Of a DNA stretch of 64,000 nucleotides, positions 10,503 to 22,425 are shown piece after piece. The stretch lies in assembly GCA_039566865.1 (NCBI GenBank), contig CM076960.1, positions 5,876,001 to 5,940,000 of the forward strand. Direction: 5' to 3'. Within the stretch, counting starts at the first letter, position 1. Every line of letters starts with the position of its first letter. The position numbers were made by a program, and so were the translations under genes. The DNA comes from Aurelia coerulea. Its lineage: Eukaryota; Cnidaria; Scyphozoa; Semaeostomeae; Ulmaridae. The notes beneath the pieces were generated by a model. It saw nothing but the letters and a program-made list of their open reading frames with translations, did no database searches and was not told the DNA's origin.

Positions 10503-11386
10503 TTAACCCTAATCCACATGGGGGGGGGTGGATTCCACCCCCCCTCGAGGTTTTATTTGCCGCGTTTTTAAACGACGTTTGCTATGTCCTCCAGCCTCCC
10601 TGACTTTTACTAATTATCTATTAGCCACATTTTGGTGGAAACATTTTTGAACAATAGGACTCACAGGTCACGTGACATGCCCATATTTGGAAGGTGGTAG
10701 CAGCAAAATCATTGTTTTCAATGATTTCAATGGAATTATTTGATTTAATTATGAAGTATTATACAGCAAATGAATCAGCAAACGAAGGGCTTCAATTTTA
10801 TACCGGAATTTCTGGAATTTGATGATGTCAGCATTTTTTTATAATGACGTCATTTTGGCCGCCATTTTGGACTAATTAGCAATTTTTTCAAGTTTTTTCG
10901 AACTTTTTCAATGAAAAACACTCTAATGATACATTTTTTATAGATAATCACCATTTTGCAGGTTCTTTTCGTCTCTTTTTACATAGAATAAATTAATCGC
11001 ACAAATGACGTCATAAAAATTGGCTAATTTCTGCCAAAATATCACTCCAAAATCGTTATTTTCAATGAAATAATATTTTATCACCACATATGTTGTCAAA
11101 CTGAACCAAAAACTGCACAAAGTTAATGCAAAATCTTCATTAAACGTAAAATCAACTTGGAAGCCTGATTTTTACAGATTTTCAGCTTTGTGACGTCACT
11201 GTTACGTCACAAGGCGTGGCAGCCACACCCAAATTACGCTACGAGCTACAAATTACCTGTTCTATAACTGTGCCAAGTTGTATTGAATTCGGATGAGTTT
11301 AAAGCAGTTTTCAGAGGGGGGGTGGAAAGCACCCCCCCCCCCCCATAAATGGTAGCTCGAAAAAAGCCCATATGGATTAGGGTTAA
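10503..11386. mobile_element. TTAA MITE, family A, copy 1
   Basis: The element spans 10507-11382 with TTAA on each side (10503-10506, 11383-11386). Its ends are CCCTAATCCACATGGG and CCCATATGGATTAGGG, inverted. A G-run/C-run hairpin lies just inside both ends (GGGGGGTGGATTCCACCCCCC and GGGGGGTGGAAAGCACCCC). A second copy at 42271-43151 is in reverse orientation and matches through the interior. TTAA duplication and CCC-starting ends are features of piggyBac-type elements (family knowledge); no transposase is encoded. Confidence 0.9.
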
Positions 11387-12077
11387 CAATCGTAGATTGC
11401 CCGGTCGTGGACCAAAATTGATTGCAAAATATGGTCAAAATCCCAACTTTGAGAACTCGTAGAAAAAAAACTACTCATCGCATCTGAAAAATCTTTTTGG
11501 ATTTGAAACCAGCTCGACGAGTTCTAATGAATATGGAAAACTCCCCAAAAGGTTTAGTGGCACTTTAAGAATCCTTGCTCATATTCAAAATTTACAGACA
11601 AAGATCTTATCCTTGCTGGGCAAATTCAGGGACTTCATGACAAATTTATATTCCCTCGGGCTATGAAAAAGAAAGGAAATTGGTAAATTTCTTCATTTCC
11701 TCAGAGTACATTAAGCCAGACAATTTATTGCAATTCTTTGCCCCCTTTCTAAACTGTGCTGTAGCCATTTGGGCATGGTTATCTGTGCGTAATTTTTCTT
11801 TATCTACTGAGAATTAATTCCTTTTTTATCTGTAAAGTGAGACTTGCCATAATTTTCCTCTCCTGATCTTTCTTAGCATACCATAAGTATGTCTATTTGT
11901 ATTGTTTTCTTGACCTTTTCCTTGTCATTTGCATTCTTTTTTTGTTGGTGAAATCGTTCATGCAAATGTGTGGCAAATGTGAAATCTTTCATGCAAATTC
12001 CTTTTTCCTGAAAACAAGGGAAAAGTTTAAGAAATTAAGTTGAGACGCAAGCGTAAAGCAAAAAGTTCGATTTCTTT
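11387..12077. other. No recognisable feature
   Basis: AT-rich sequence with poly-T tracts. I see no open frame with domain content, splice-flanked exon or transposon terminus. Confidence 0.5.
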
Positions 12078-14112
12078 CTATTGCCCAGACGATGCAGAGC
12101 AACATACTTTTTACCGCTTTTCGATAGGCCTAATACTTTTGGAGAAATTTACAGATTTCTGAAAACGGTCGTTTGGCAGAACGTCATCTCGCTGCTTACT
12201 GGTGTGGAGAGCAGGGATATCTTAACCCTATCTCACCTGAAACTTTTGAAGCGGTCAATACCTGGGGAAGGATGGATTCCACCCCCCCCTCTCTTTCTTT
12301 AAACTTGGGAAATAGATGGACTTCGATGCAAACAATCAAAATCACGCAATTAAGGTAACTCTGCTTTCCGCTCTTGTGCACAGCATGATGCCGTTTCGCA
12401 AAACAACTCTCCTCAGAAAATATAGTGCAGATACATATATATCTGTGTATTTTTTGGATGTAAATTTGTGGCAACATACTTTTCTCTATTCTTTATGATG
12501 CCAAGAAACAGAAAAATATTGGTGCCAATTTTTCTAAACAGTTTTATGGCTATTTTATCAGGATTTTATTCTTGGTGAACACATCATTGAGAAGTATGAC
12601 ATTTAAAAACAGGTCTAAATTTACCGCTCTGTACAGAACGGATAACGTTAGTTTTGTTTGTCATGTTCCTAGAGGATCATGAGGATCTTTTGATCGTCTT
12701 TCTTCTATTGTTTTTCCTTAGAATTGAATTTCAGGAACCTTGTTATAGAATTTAGAGCTTTTGGGGGCCTTTTAGAAAAGGGTTCATCTCCAAAGGCTTT
12801 TAGAAAGTTGAGGTAAAGTTGCAATTTGCGTATAGACATCTTAGCCTGGGTGCGTAGGGGGGGGGGGCTAAGATCTTAAGCCTCCAAGTTAAAAAAAAAC
12901 AAGCAAACAGAATATACAGAAGAAACAAACTTTTTCAGATCCAGTTAGGGTTTCATGACCTCGTAAATCTTTTAGACATTGGTTGCTCTGTTTTCCACCT
13001 TAACGATTGAAACTGGTCTGTCAGGTTTTACACGCCACTTCCAAAGTTCGTTATCTTCTGGAAAAATCTGTTTCTCGTACCGTTTCTTGGCCTTAAGAAT
13101 TTTCACTGGATGAATGGAGTCTTGGTAATATTCCCTGTGCCAGGAGGCATGATTTCTTACACGGTCTTCAGCACTGATAGGGTATACTTCCCAGGCAATT
13201 TTTTAAGATTGCAAAATCATGATCACTGTAGCCTGCTCGCCCCGTGCCGTGATAGAATGTCAAAATTTTTCAAACGAATCACGGTCTGGAGATCAGGGAG
13301 ATACTTCCCGTCTAGCATAGCTCAAAATCAATTTTTCAATTTTACCATTTAGAATGTAAAACTAAAAGCGCAAGCAAAGCTTTTGCCTCGCATTCTCTTA
13401 CTGCGTCAATTTTCCTGATTTTTTAGAGTCACTAGATCCATAAATGTATGTGCGATTGTTTTAAATCACTTTCCATTTATAAAAACATTATCAACACATT
13501 CGCTTGGAAAAGTTCTTGCTGTCACCCTCAAAAGAAAAGAAATGACAGGAAAAAGCTAATGAAATGGAAAGTTAGAGAAAAGAAATATTCATGTTGTAAA
13601 CAAGGCTGATTGAAAGCCGCCGGTTTATAAGATGTTTGCAGGTATAAACGATATTTTTAGCATATACTGAACATAAAACAAAAGAATTGGATGCTTAAGC
13701 GATATTTTTAGAAGCATTTCTTTAAAAACTGCTTTGCGTGACGAAATTTCAACGCATCGGCCTTTTATACTGTATCTGTTAGAGCTATGACATAAAAGGA
13801 CAAAATTCTCTTTGTTCTTAAAAGACAATCGATGCATTTGGATAGACTTAATGTCATGATTCTGCAGCAAGCTCAGATAATGGCACAAAAACTCGAAAAA
13901 AATACCTAAACGTGGTCAGAAAAACTGGCACCAACGTTTTCCTCTTTCTCAGCATGCTAAAGAAGGTAGAAAAGCATGTTGCCACAAATTTACATAAAAA
14001 AATCACTCGGCTACTTTTTGTGACAATGAGCTCTGTACTAACAGTTAATTTCTCCAATATTATTCGGCCTATCGAAAAGCGGTAAAAAGGACGTTGTTCT
14101 GTATATTCCGGG
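12078..14112. repeat. Two inverted copies of one repeat (about 2-kb interrupted palindrome)
   Basis: Sequence around 12105-12160 (TTTTTACCGCTTTTCGATAG and on to GGAGAAATTTA) reappears inverted at about 14045-14095. Sequence around 12457-12540 (ATGTAAATTTGTGGCAACAT, TTGGTGCCAATTTTTCT) reappears inverted at about 13920-14005. The left arm is about 250 bp longer between these two matches, which fits the extra TTAACCCTATC.. insertion seen from 12222. This could be a decayed snap-back element or two independent opposite insertions. Confidence 0.55.
12222..12300. mobile_element. Single end of a TTAA-CCCTATC-type MITE
   Basis: TTAACCCTATCTCACCTGAA followed by GGATGGATTCCACCCCCCCC has the same terminus-plus-hairpin design as the intact TTAA elements in this window. 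I found no matching right end, so its extent is unknown. Confidence 0.5.
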
Positions 14113-14505
14113 AAATCGAAAGATGGTATAAATTGCAATGTTTCCGTCAACCCTGGCTTTACAAATCCTTGCTCAAACCTTTTTGCTGATTTCAGAAAAG
14201 TGGATTTACCTGCAAAACCAGGGTGTCGGCGGTGGTAATCGGACGGCGGTGGTAGTCGGACACTTCAGAAAATATCTCGAAAACCAACAGAAAAGTACGT
14301 TACAAGTGAAATCTATCAAAGAGGGTATTTCTTGGTACTGAAATCTGACATTACAGATACTAAAAAACTTTAAGAAAAGCCTTCATAAATTTAAAACACG
14401 CAAAAGAAGTTTTTTTCGCTGTGCTTGGCAGCGTAGAAGTTGTCGTTGCGAATATCACACCCCAGATTCAAAACTCTGAATCCGTTCCAAAAAGAAGCAA
14501 AAATC

Positions 14506-15398
14506 TTAAACCTATTTTAACCGGGGGGCGCGGGTTTTTCGCCCCCCCCCCTATCGGATTTGTTTTAATAGCTCCCAAACGATGTCATCTACAATGCTGA
14601 AACTCCTTGACTGTTCCTAAAATTTAGTTGGCAATCAGAAAATAGAAATTTCAATACCTATTGTTTGACCACGTGACCACCACATGCCCATATTTGGAGA
14701 GTGGTCACAAAGAAATTCATAAAAACGGCCCTAATTTCTTCCTTTGTTACTAAATCTCAACAATATATACACCATTCGATTCCTCTCGATAAGTACTTTC
14801 ATTTGATATATAATTTATTAAAATTTGCTTACATCAGCAGTTTATTAATTATATGACGTCATCAATCTTTATGACGTCATATTCCTAATGAATGAGTAAT
14901 TTTTCATGCAAAACTGATGGAATTACCTCAAATATTGATGAAGGTACTTGATTTCACCAATAATATGCGAAATTAATGGTTTTAAATTATAATTATTGAG
15001 CTAACACTTTTGCATTGCATCAATTTTTCATTATTTAATTAGTTAATTTATTAGAAACCACTAATATCCGTATGGAACGATATAAAACTACAAATTAATG
15101 ATATCAAGCAGGTATTTGGATGGTTTTTTGCCAATTTTATCTCGCTATTTGCTTATAATGGGCCCTTTTCTGCAAATAGCTCGATTTTCTCAAAATTTGT
15201 ATTGTTTTTGGTTGCCTAGCAACCAATCACGCGACTATTGATTGATTGGTGCTATTTTTAGATTCTCCTTTGTTCAATTATGACATAGTGCAAGTTTTAT
15301 TGTCATAGTTGTTATACTTGAGGAGAAAAACAGGGGGGGGCGAAAAACGCCCCCCACGGTAGAAAATCATTTTTTTTACCCGGTTAAAATAGGGTTAA
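14506..15398. mobile_element. TTAA MITE, family B
   Basis: The element (14510-15394) is flanked by TTAA at 14506-14509 and 15395-15398. The ends are ACCTATTTTAACCGGG and CCCGGTTAAAATAGGG, each followed inward by a G-run/C-run hairpin with GGCG..TTTTTCGCC. The paralogous site near 55629-55634 reads AAATCTTAAATAATCAC with no insertion, which proves the boundaries and the TTAA target. Confidence 0.9.
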
Positions 15399-15455
15399 AA
15401 ATCACTTAAATTGGATGTCTAGCATTTAAGTAACTCAAAGCATTATGCAAAACAC

Positions 15456-16329
15456 TTAACCCTATCTAGACTAGGCTTTTTGAAACTCTGGGGAGACTAG
15501 GGGGAGGCACAAAGTGCCCCCCTGGTTTTTCTCAGAATAAGTGCTAGAGACTTGAAACTTTGTACAAGTAACAAACATGATAAGGCAAACAAGATGATGT
15601 GATGTGATTTTTTCTGTTTATGTCACGTGATTAAGTGCTGACGTCAGCAAATGCTGCTAATTTGGGTGTAAACCACATGTACTTTGTCGCGTTGTATCTC
15701 CAAATTGATAAAATATATCGATGTGATCTTTGAAACATAGAATGACTATATCCTTGTAATTCTTATTTTGAAATTGTTGCTTTGTAACACTAATATTTTT
15801 GCTGATGTCAGCATTTATTTACTTTGTACGAAAAAAGAGCGATTTTTGTCTAAAATTGATTATAAATTACTTTTAAAAATAGCAAAAAATGCAAAATATA
15901 CATAAAGAGACCTGCTGCATCATATAATGCCACTCATTTTTCTAAAAATGAAGCATAACATGGTTTTTCATCAGTACGCATGCGCAACAACAAATTGTTG
16001 ATAACGTCATCAAACATAAATAAACTATATATTAAATGAAAGCTTGTTTCAAGACGAGTTCAACAATGTTTGTTTCATTGTCATAGGGCAAGTGGTTCCA
16101 AAGCTATGACTTAAAAGGTATTTATTTTGCGGAGCATTCGATTTAAAAGCATGTGTTGACCCCCGGAATCAATGTCAAAATTTTTGAAATTGACATGAAA
16201 AGATGTCTCATAGATAGAAACTAAAATTCACAAGAAAGCTAGACTATTCTAGAGTTACCCGACGAGCTGTGCGGAAAAGTTTACTAGGGGGGCACTTTGT
16301 GCCCCCCCCCCTAGTCTGGATAGGGTTAA
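15456..16329. mobile_element. TTAA MITE, family C, copy 1
   Basis: The element (15460-16325, 866 bp) has inverted ends CCCTATCTAGACTAG and CTAGTCTGGATAGGG between TTAA copies. Inside the ends lie hairpins built on GGGGGCACTTTGTGCCCCC. The uninserted paralogue near 55685-55705 reads GCAAAAGGCTTAAAACAG. A second full copy is at 49850-50711, alignable over its whole length, so these are sister insertions of one family. Confidence 0.92.
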
Positions 16330-16471
16330 AACAGTTTCACCGAAGGGAGGACAGTGGATGCCATATCGAATTGTCTTAAAAGTTCATGGCAGTGGTTTTC
16401 GGACACCCAGTGAATCAGTTGTTTGGGAGCATGAATAAAGGTCGGATAAGCCCACTTGCTGTATAAGTGTG

Positions 16472-16544
16472 GCCGAGATAGCTCAGTCGGTAGAGCAACT
16501 GCCTAGAATGCAGAAGGTCGCGAGTTCAAATCTTGCTATCGTCA
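16472..16544 (+). tRNA. tRNA-like sequence (pseudo-tRNA or SINE head)
   Basis: A 73-nt cloverleaf can be drawn. The D-stem is GCTC/GAGC with A-box TAGCTCAGTCGGTAGAGC, and the T-stem GCGAG/CTTGC carries a B-box-like GTTCAAATC. The anticodon loop CTAGAAT gives AGA (serine). The acceptor stem pairs only 5 of 7, the anticodon stem 4 of 5, and the long variable arm expected of tRNA-Ser is absent. A T-run from 16547 could terminate RNA polymerase III. It is more likely a tRNA-derived repeat or pseudogene than a working tRNA. Confidence 0.5.
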
Positions 16545-16746
16545 CTCTTTTTTCCATTTTTCTATTTGTCAAAAAATTTACCGAATCAAATACATATATA
16601 TATACTATTTTCAAATTATATATAGTGTACCATTGAAGAGGGTTTAACCACTCGAGAAAAGAGGCATCACTTTGTAATTGCTAAATTAGATTTGTAAAGT
16701 TTGTAAATAAGTAGTCCTTAAATAGCTGCAATTTTACCCTTTTTTT

Positions 16747-17160
16747 GGTTACTCTCAAGTACCGAATAATCGTCCCCCCCCGCTTATTAATTTTTGAAAA
16801 ATTTTCCAACCCCCCCCCCCCCACTTTTATTCCAACCCCCCCTTTTATCAATTCTTGAAAAATAGAAGTAATAGTGAACAAATTTTTTTAATAATTCCTG
16901 CTAAGCAAATGTACTTACTGTATTTATTAACTTTATTCTCCTTTATTTGTCTGACCCGTGTTATATACGTGTTTTACATACGTGGTACCCATGTTAGATA
17001 CGTGTTTTACTAAGAAAACGAAAAACGACTATTCTCAATTTTTCCAACCCCCCCGATTGTTCCAACCCCCCCGATTATTATTATTTTGAGCCATTTCCAA
17101 CCCCCCCCCCCCCCCGATTATTCTCACCCCCCCCCGTTTATTCGGTACTTGAGAGTAGCC
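16747..17160. mobile_element. MITE with long C-runs and 23-bp TIRs
   Basis: The ends are GGTTACTCTCAAGTACCGAA and, inverted, GGCTACTCTCAAGTACCGAA, continuing TAA. The interior contains several TTCCAACCCCCCC units separated by GATTATT. No coding capacity and no clear target duplication. Confidence 0.75.
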
Positions 17161-17490
17161 TACTTTACAAAATTAATAAATGATGATTATGATAATAAAG
17201 ATTTAACTTAATGATATTTTCGAATATTACCGTCCTGAAGATATATTCATTGGGCATTGGTCTTTCAAACGAGGAATGTTTTATTGACTCACCCAGTTTA
17301 GTATTCAGTATGACAAGAAGCCTGTTAGGATAGCAGCCCACTGATTTAGGATAGAGACCTATCCAGTATAAGATGACAACCCACGAAGTAGACTATCAAA
17401 TATACAGCCTTTACGGACCATAAAGATATACGTCTACTTGCAATAGTTTCAGTTGGAGACCAGTGTGTCAGGATAGCCTCACTAAACGAA

Positions 17491-19180
17491 GATAAGGCTC
17501 AAATCCTTACTGGTTGTCAGAGCATGCGGAAATCATCCAATTTCATGCTTGTCAGCCAATGAAATCACCGCTTTCTAGCCCCTGGAGACAAAATCGGTCG
17601 TTTGAGGTAAATTTTCTAGTACCCTCACTAAAACTGAAATGGATGCTAGAATACTTCAGTTATTCGCAATCTTTTTTGATAAATCAGTTGTGGGGATGTC
17701 CGTCCAGAGTTGTTTACATGTTTAGGCACACAGCTTGTTTGGGGCCGGAGCTGCGTTCATTTTCCGGTCGAAGAATATTGACCTTCGTTGAAATATCTAT
17801 AGAAATCGCTACAAATGATATATACAGATAAGAATTTCAGCAATTATGCATACTGACCTCAGCAATAACCCAAACTCCTTTACTGCTATCATATCTCAAA
17901 ATTGGAGGCAATTTCTAATGATTTCTGGTAGAGATATCATTTGGGCCTAAGCTTGTCCTCGCTTAAAACTCATTCCATTGCACTTAAAAAGTAATGGTAA
18001 AATTCTAGAACTGAATAATGCACTTACCCATGACTCAGGCACCAGTTTGACTTCGTTTGCCTTTTTTACATTAGCAAATTTTTATAAGAAACGAACAGTT
18101 GTGGGTGAATTGCCAAAACTTTCCTCGGTCCATATTTTTATCTGCACAGTCTATCCGCTTCAAACAACAAACGGTGAACTTTGTATCATAAAAGTCTTGC
18201 ATCACAAAACATTCCTATAGAACGATTCCATGCGCCTTAGCGAGGCACTTGTGAATTGTTTTCACGCATTTGGTTCAATCAGTCAATGCAAACAAACAAA
18301 AGTGCAAAACCGGGTATCTTTTTTAGCGAACCCAAAACAATGTTTTGTTCTTTTTATGTTTTGCATTGATTGAAATAAGAACGAAAAGAACGAAATGCGT
18401 GAATACAATTCACGAGTGCCTCGATAAAGCGCATGGAATCGTTCAAAAGGAATGTTCTGTGATGCAAGACTTTTATGATACAATGTCAAAGTTCACTGTT
18501 TGTTGTTTGAAGCGGTGAATCTGTGTAGAGAAAAATATGGACCGAGGAAGGTTTTTGCAATTCGCCCACAACTGGTTGTTTCTTATAAAAATTTGGCAAA
18601 TTAAAGAAGGCAAACGAAGTCAAACTGGTGTCTGAGTCATGGGTTAAGCGCATTATCTAGCTCAAGAACTTTACCATTACTTATTAAATGCAATGGAATG
18701 AGTTTTAAGCGAGGACAAGCTTAGGCCCAAATGATGTCTCTAACAGAAATCGTTAGAAATTGCCTCCAATTCTAAGATATGATAGCAGTGAAAGAGTTTC
18801 GGTTATTGCTCAGGTCAGTATGCGTAATCGCTGAAATTCTTGTCTGTATATCTCATTTGTAGCGATTTCTATAGATATTTCAACGAAGGTCAATATTCTT
18901 CGACCGGAAAATGAACGCAGCTCCGGCCCCAAACGAGCTGTGTGCCTAAACATGTAAACAACTCTGGACGGACATCCCCACAACTGATTTATTAAAAAAA
19001 ATTGCAAATAACTGAAGTATTTTAGCATCCATTTCAGTTTTAGTGAGGGTACTAGAAAATTTACCTCAAACGACCGATTTTGTCTCCAGGGGCTAGAAAG
19101 CGGTGATCTCATTGGCTGACAAGCATGAAATTGGATGATTTCCGCATGCTCTGACAACCAGTAAGGATTTGAGCCTCATC
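17491..19180. repeat. 1.7-kb near-perfect palindrome
   Basis: The left arm from GATAAGGCTCAAATCCTTAC is the reverse complement of the right arm ending GTAAGGATTTGAGCCTCATC, and the match continues to a centre near 18335. Both arms even encode the same stray 105-115-residue frame on opposite strands. The arms differ at scattered positions. The structure is a snap-back DNA element or an inverted duplication; no flanking duplication was recognised. Confidence 0.9.
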
Positions 19181-19620
19181 TTCACTAAACGAGGATCCTC
19201 AATTTACGCTCATCTAATTGAAGTGAATTGATGTTGTTTTTGTCGCTCCAGTGTGGGCCTTATTGCCAAACTCTTCTTAAAACTCCCACTGGGAACAATA
19301 AGGATGCAAGACTTGAAATAATTTGATTTGATTGGCAGATTCTTCTTCGATTCAAACTTCCCGCCAAACGCAAACAAAGGCATTCGAACAACGCGTTTGA
19401 CTGAACTGCTGCAATGATCAAAATTTCAAAGTAGCAAGCGAATATACGAGATTTATGCGCCCCTAAAAACTAAAAACATCAGTTTATCAATAGCGATGAT
19501 CTACGAACATATGACCAGTATAGTGTCAGCATCATGCGCATGCTCTTCTGCTGGAGAGCATGCACACTAAGTAAGTGCGCTGATCGCAGACCAAAACTAC
19601 TGTAATAATGGAGGTCGGCC

Positions 19621-19937
19621 TTAAAGGGGCTCAGTCGTCAAAATGTAAACAAATCCGTAAACTCGCACGTGTCGGGGATTATCCATTGTTCATCCATTGT
19701 TATCTGCAGTTTATTTGGTGGCTTCACCCAAGCCACACAAAAAATTGACCTTTAAAAATCCACTTATATCCGAGCAATCGTAGAAGATATGAATGTTTGG
19801 TTTGTTCCTTAGTGAAGTACAAGCCCAAACAGCAACTTTCATTTTGAGAAAAATATGAAAATCCTGTGTGATATCACCTTTCAAAAAACTGCAAAAATCA
19901 TCGTTTTGTTTACATTTTGACGACTGAACCCATTTAA
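19621..19937. mobile_element. Short TTAA-flanked MITE of a separate family
   Basis: TTAA (19621-19624 and 19934-19937) flanks a 309-bp element. Its ends are AGGGGCTCAGTCGTCAAAAT and, inverted, ATGGGTTCAGTCGTCAAAAT, continuing TGTAAACAAA on both sides. The ends do not start CCCTA, so it is a different family from the C-run MITEs although it shares the target. Confidence 0.8.
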
Positions 19938-21531
19938 GTCCCATAGCGTCACATTTCGCTGAACGACAGGGGTTTCGAGGTTACAAGCCACGAAAAGATC
20001 AAACACTTCTCATGGTTAGTGAGATATTTATCACGCTTGTTAAGCCAGATGCTGGTACCTTTGAACACCTGAGTGCCATTTATTCATTATCTTGATCTTG
20101 TTTATAGCTATCATTTCAAAACAATACAAGCATACATGTTAATTTTTCTAAGACAAGAATAAATTATGTCACCATTATAGTACGAATTAAAGAGAGCAAG
20201 GGCAGCGATAGAGAATGACATGTAAGTTGCAAACTAAAATTCACTGATATTTTTGTGTTACCGAAACTATCAGCGAGCGATTCTTATGTTAAATGTATGA
20301 GTTGTTTGTACAGGGTGTCCCAAAAGCATGCGTGCGTTTGTATGGCTTCTGTGGAGGAGCCATACGTTTAACTTTCCTGTTTTTCAAACTTTTGAATAGA
20401 AGAGATTTCAACCTAGAGATTGGCACCCAGTTTGTGTAAATCTGACAAGAGGTTGCTGATTTATTGAGAAAGAAAGTCACAATCACTCGTTGCTGCAAAA
20501 CCAGAGGATTTTTTCTCCGTACTTACTTAACCTTAAAACTTGAATTTTAACATTAAATGAACTTCAATTTTACAGCATTTGGGAGTAATTATTGACCATA
20601 GTGTAGTGTCGCTCATTATGCCCCTGTCTTTCCAAACTTCTGAGTTAGATCCTAAGAGGGCAATGAATGAAAAAACAAATAGCCAGGTTATATCACCAAC
20701 AAATGGAGAAAAAGATCACAAAGTATTTTTACGTAAACGTAAACTCTTCGTACTGATTTTAGTAGATCTTAAAGAAGGGGGTAAAGACGTCGTTTTCTTC
20801 GAGCCTCTCCATAATAGCCGCAGGACAAACAAGTAACACTACTCTCCAGTAAAAAGCTTTAATAAGAAAATCAGTTTTAATTACTGTTATTGTTTAAACA
20901 CAAAAGTGTCAATAAGAATTAACCTAAACATCGAGTTTTAGCAATTGAAATGCATGCTTCGAGTTGTTCTAAGTCCTGCCTTATCTCTTATGCATGGTCG
21001 GATGAGTTGTTTGCATAAGTTTCTAAAATGAAAATGGCCTAATATAATGCTGCGTTCTTTTGGTTTCAATGACTTTCCAAGTGAGTAAGTAATATTCTAA
21101 CCCAAATTGGCGTTTTCTTCAAATAAATTTTGCATTTTAATATTTTGAAGCGACTGCAAACTTCTCTGGTAAACTGAAGGGTATAATGGGCCTTCAAAAA
21201 TGCTAATTAGCAGCACTCAGACTTCATGGCCTTAAATCAAAATCAGAAATCAATTTGCTTTGGTTTCATTGTAGATTTCCTCTCAAGAGACAGGACATTT
21301 GAAAAATCAAAGCACATTTTAAAAATGTCAAACCAAACGGTGCTGAGCGAACGAAAAAGAAGGAAGGAGTGTAAATAGAATCATGAAATTTGCAAATACT
21401 TGAAAGAATCTATTAAAGATATGCACAAACTATCTCGTCGGGTTTCAATGCAAATGAACTCAAACTTCAGTGAGGGTCAAATCATGATAAAACAGATGTC
21501 AGCGAAGATTTTCCTTGCAATTGCAGTTTTA
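19938..21531. other. No recognisable gene
   Basis: The only landmark is a lone transposon end at 20310, TACAGGGTGTCCCAAAAGCA, of the type seen in Tc1/mariner-like MITEs, without a partner. A short hairpin (TGGCTTCTG..GGAGCCATA) follows it. The open frame at 20579-20836 shows no domain. Confidence 0.45.
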
Positions 21532-21535
21532 TGCG

Positions 21536-21767
21536 GGTGAGTGGCCGCTTGGCTTAAACAGTTTCCGTCAGGTGACTGAAGTTAACCTCGGTCGAGTGAG
21601 GTCAGACTCCGGATGGGTGACCTCTGAGGCCTGACCTCGCAACTCACCTCGCGCCGTCCTTCGGAAGGGACGTTAAACTAGGGGTCCCATGCCTGGATGC
21701 GGCATGCATAGTGGGCCTATATTAGCTTTAAATAGCTAGAAACCCTATCAGCCCACTTAAAATAAAT
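21536..21767 (+). mobile_element. SINE with conserved core
   Basis: It contains a GC-richer, RNA-like body with CGCCGTCCTTCGGAAGGGAC followed by GTTAAACTAGGGGTCCCATG, a block I recognise as widespread in invertebrate SINEs, and it ends in a TAC microsatellite. The exact SINE family name is not asserted. The head (GTGAGTGGCCGCTTGGCTTA) lacks clear A and B boxes. Confidence 0.65.
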
Positions 21768-21791
21768 TACTACTACTACTACTACTACTAT
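21768..21791. repeat. (TAC)n microsatellite tail
   Basis: About eight TAC units close the SINE. Such 3' simple repeats are common where a SINE borrows LINE machinery. Confidence 0.85.
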
Positions 21792-22045
21792 TACCAGTCG
21801 TCAGTCCCTTGAAATTTAATTTCTCTTGCTAGTCGGCCATAATGGGCGACCGGCCATAATGTGCGACGCTACTATATAACTTCATGAATATTGACCAAGT
21901 AGCATGCAGTCTTGATTTCTTGTCTTCTTTGCTTCTCTGTTTCGTCTTCAACTGGTTTGTGCAACTGAACGGTTTATTAGGCCCAAATGCCTCGTGTTAT
22001 TTGAATCAGTCCACATTATGGCCGGTCCTTGTATTCCTGTGTCTT

Positions 22046-22160
22046 AGCGCGCCTTCGCAGAAGAAAGTTTTTAAACCGCAGTGCCACCTTTCTTCTGAGG
22101 GTAGAAAACGCCCTCCCGGTAGGAAATCACTTTTTTCACACTGTTGAAATAAGGTTAAAA
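22046..22160. mobile_element. Decayed right end of a family-B-like TTAA MITE
   Basis: GAAAACGCCCTCCCGGTAGGAAATCA, a T-run and CTGTTGAAATAAGGTTAAAA parallel the right end of the element at 14510-15394. No left end is visible. Confidence 0.45.
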
Positions 22161-22425
22161 TGGTTAATAACCTTTGCCTTGTGAAAAAGATGCCCTTGCC
22201 TTGGGAAAAAGATCACAAAAGTACAGTACAAAGTCCTAGCTTCATGTCAAAACAATTTCTCATGTGATCAAAAACGCAAAAATACACCCTAGATTTAAAT
22301 TTCCAATCTTTTGAAACGTCAGAAAAGAATCTTTCTATTTGCTTTTAGTTTTCTTATGAGAAGTTCTGTATTCTACAATTACTTAGCAATTAAGCAAATA
22401 TCGTAAATTTTTCCGCAATCCCTGT

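Larger units (their letters stand above)
14221..16447. mobile_element. Truncated TIR DNA transposon carrying two TTAA MITEs
   Basis: It begins with GGGTGTCGGCGGTGGTAATC, the terminus of the complete element at 55343-56909, and follows it through GGTTTTCGGACACC..AATAAAGGTCGGAT, then stops matching at about 16447. Two TTAA elements interrupt it (14510-15394 and 15460-16325). The other copy lacks both at exactly the corresponding TTAA sites. The real transposon remnant is therefore only about 0.5 kb once these are removed. Confidence 0.85.

Noticed and set aside
11387..11560. Possible continuation of LINE copy 1 upstream of the TTAA MITE
   Set aside because: Joining across the TTAA leaves a short open stretch, but I see no endonuclease motif, so I cannot claim the LINE continues there.
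16741..17160. CRISPR-like spaced repeats (CCCCCCC separated by short spacers)
   Set aside because: The C-runs are inside a TIR-bounded eukaryotic MITE; there are no conserved repeat-spacer units.
17514..17831. 105-codon open frame, apparently duplicated at 18810-19157
   Set aside because: Both are the same sequence on the two arms of a palindrome; there is no domain, splice context or signal peptide.
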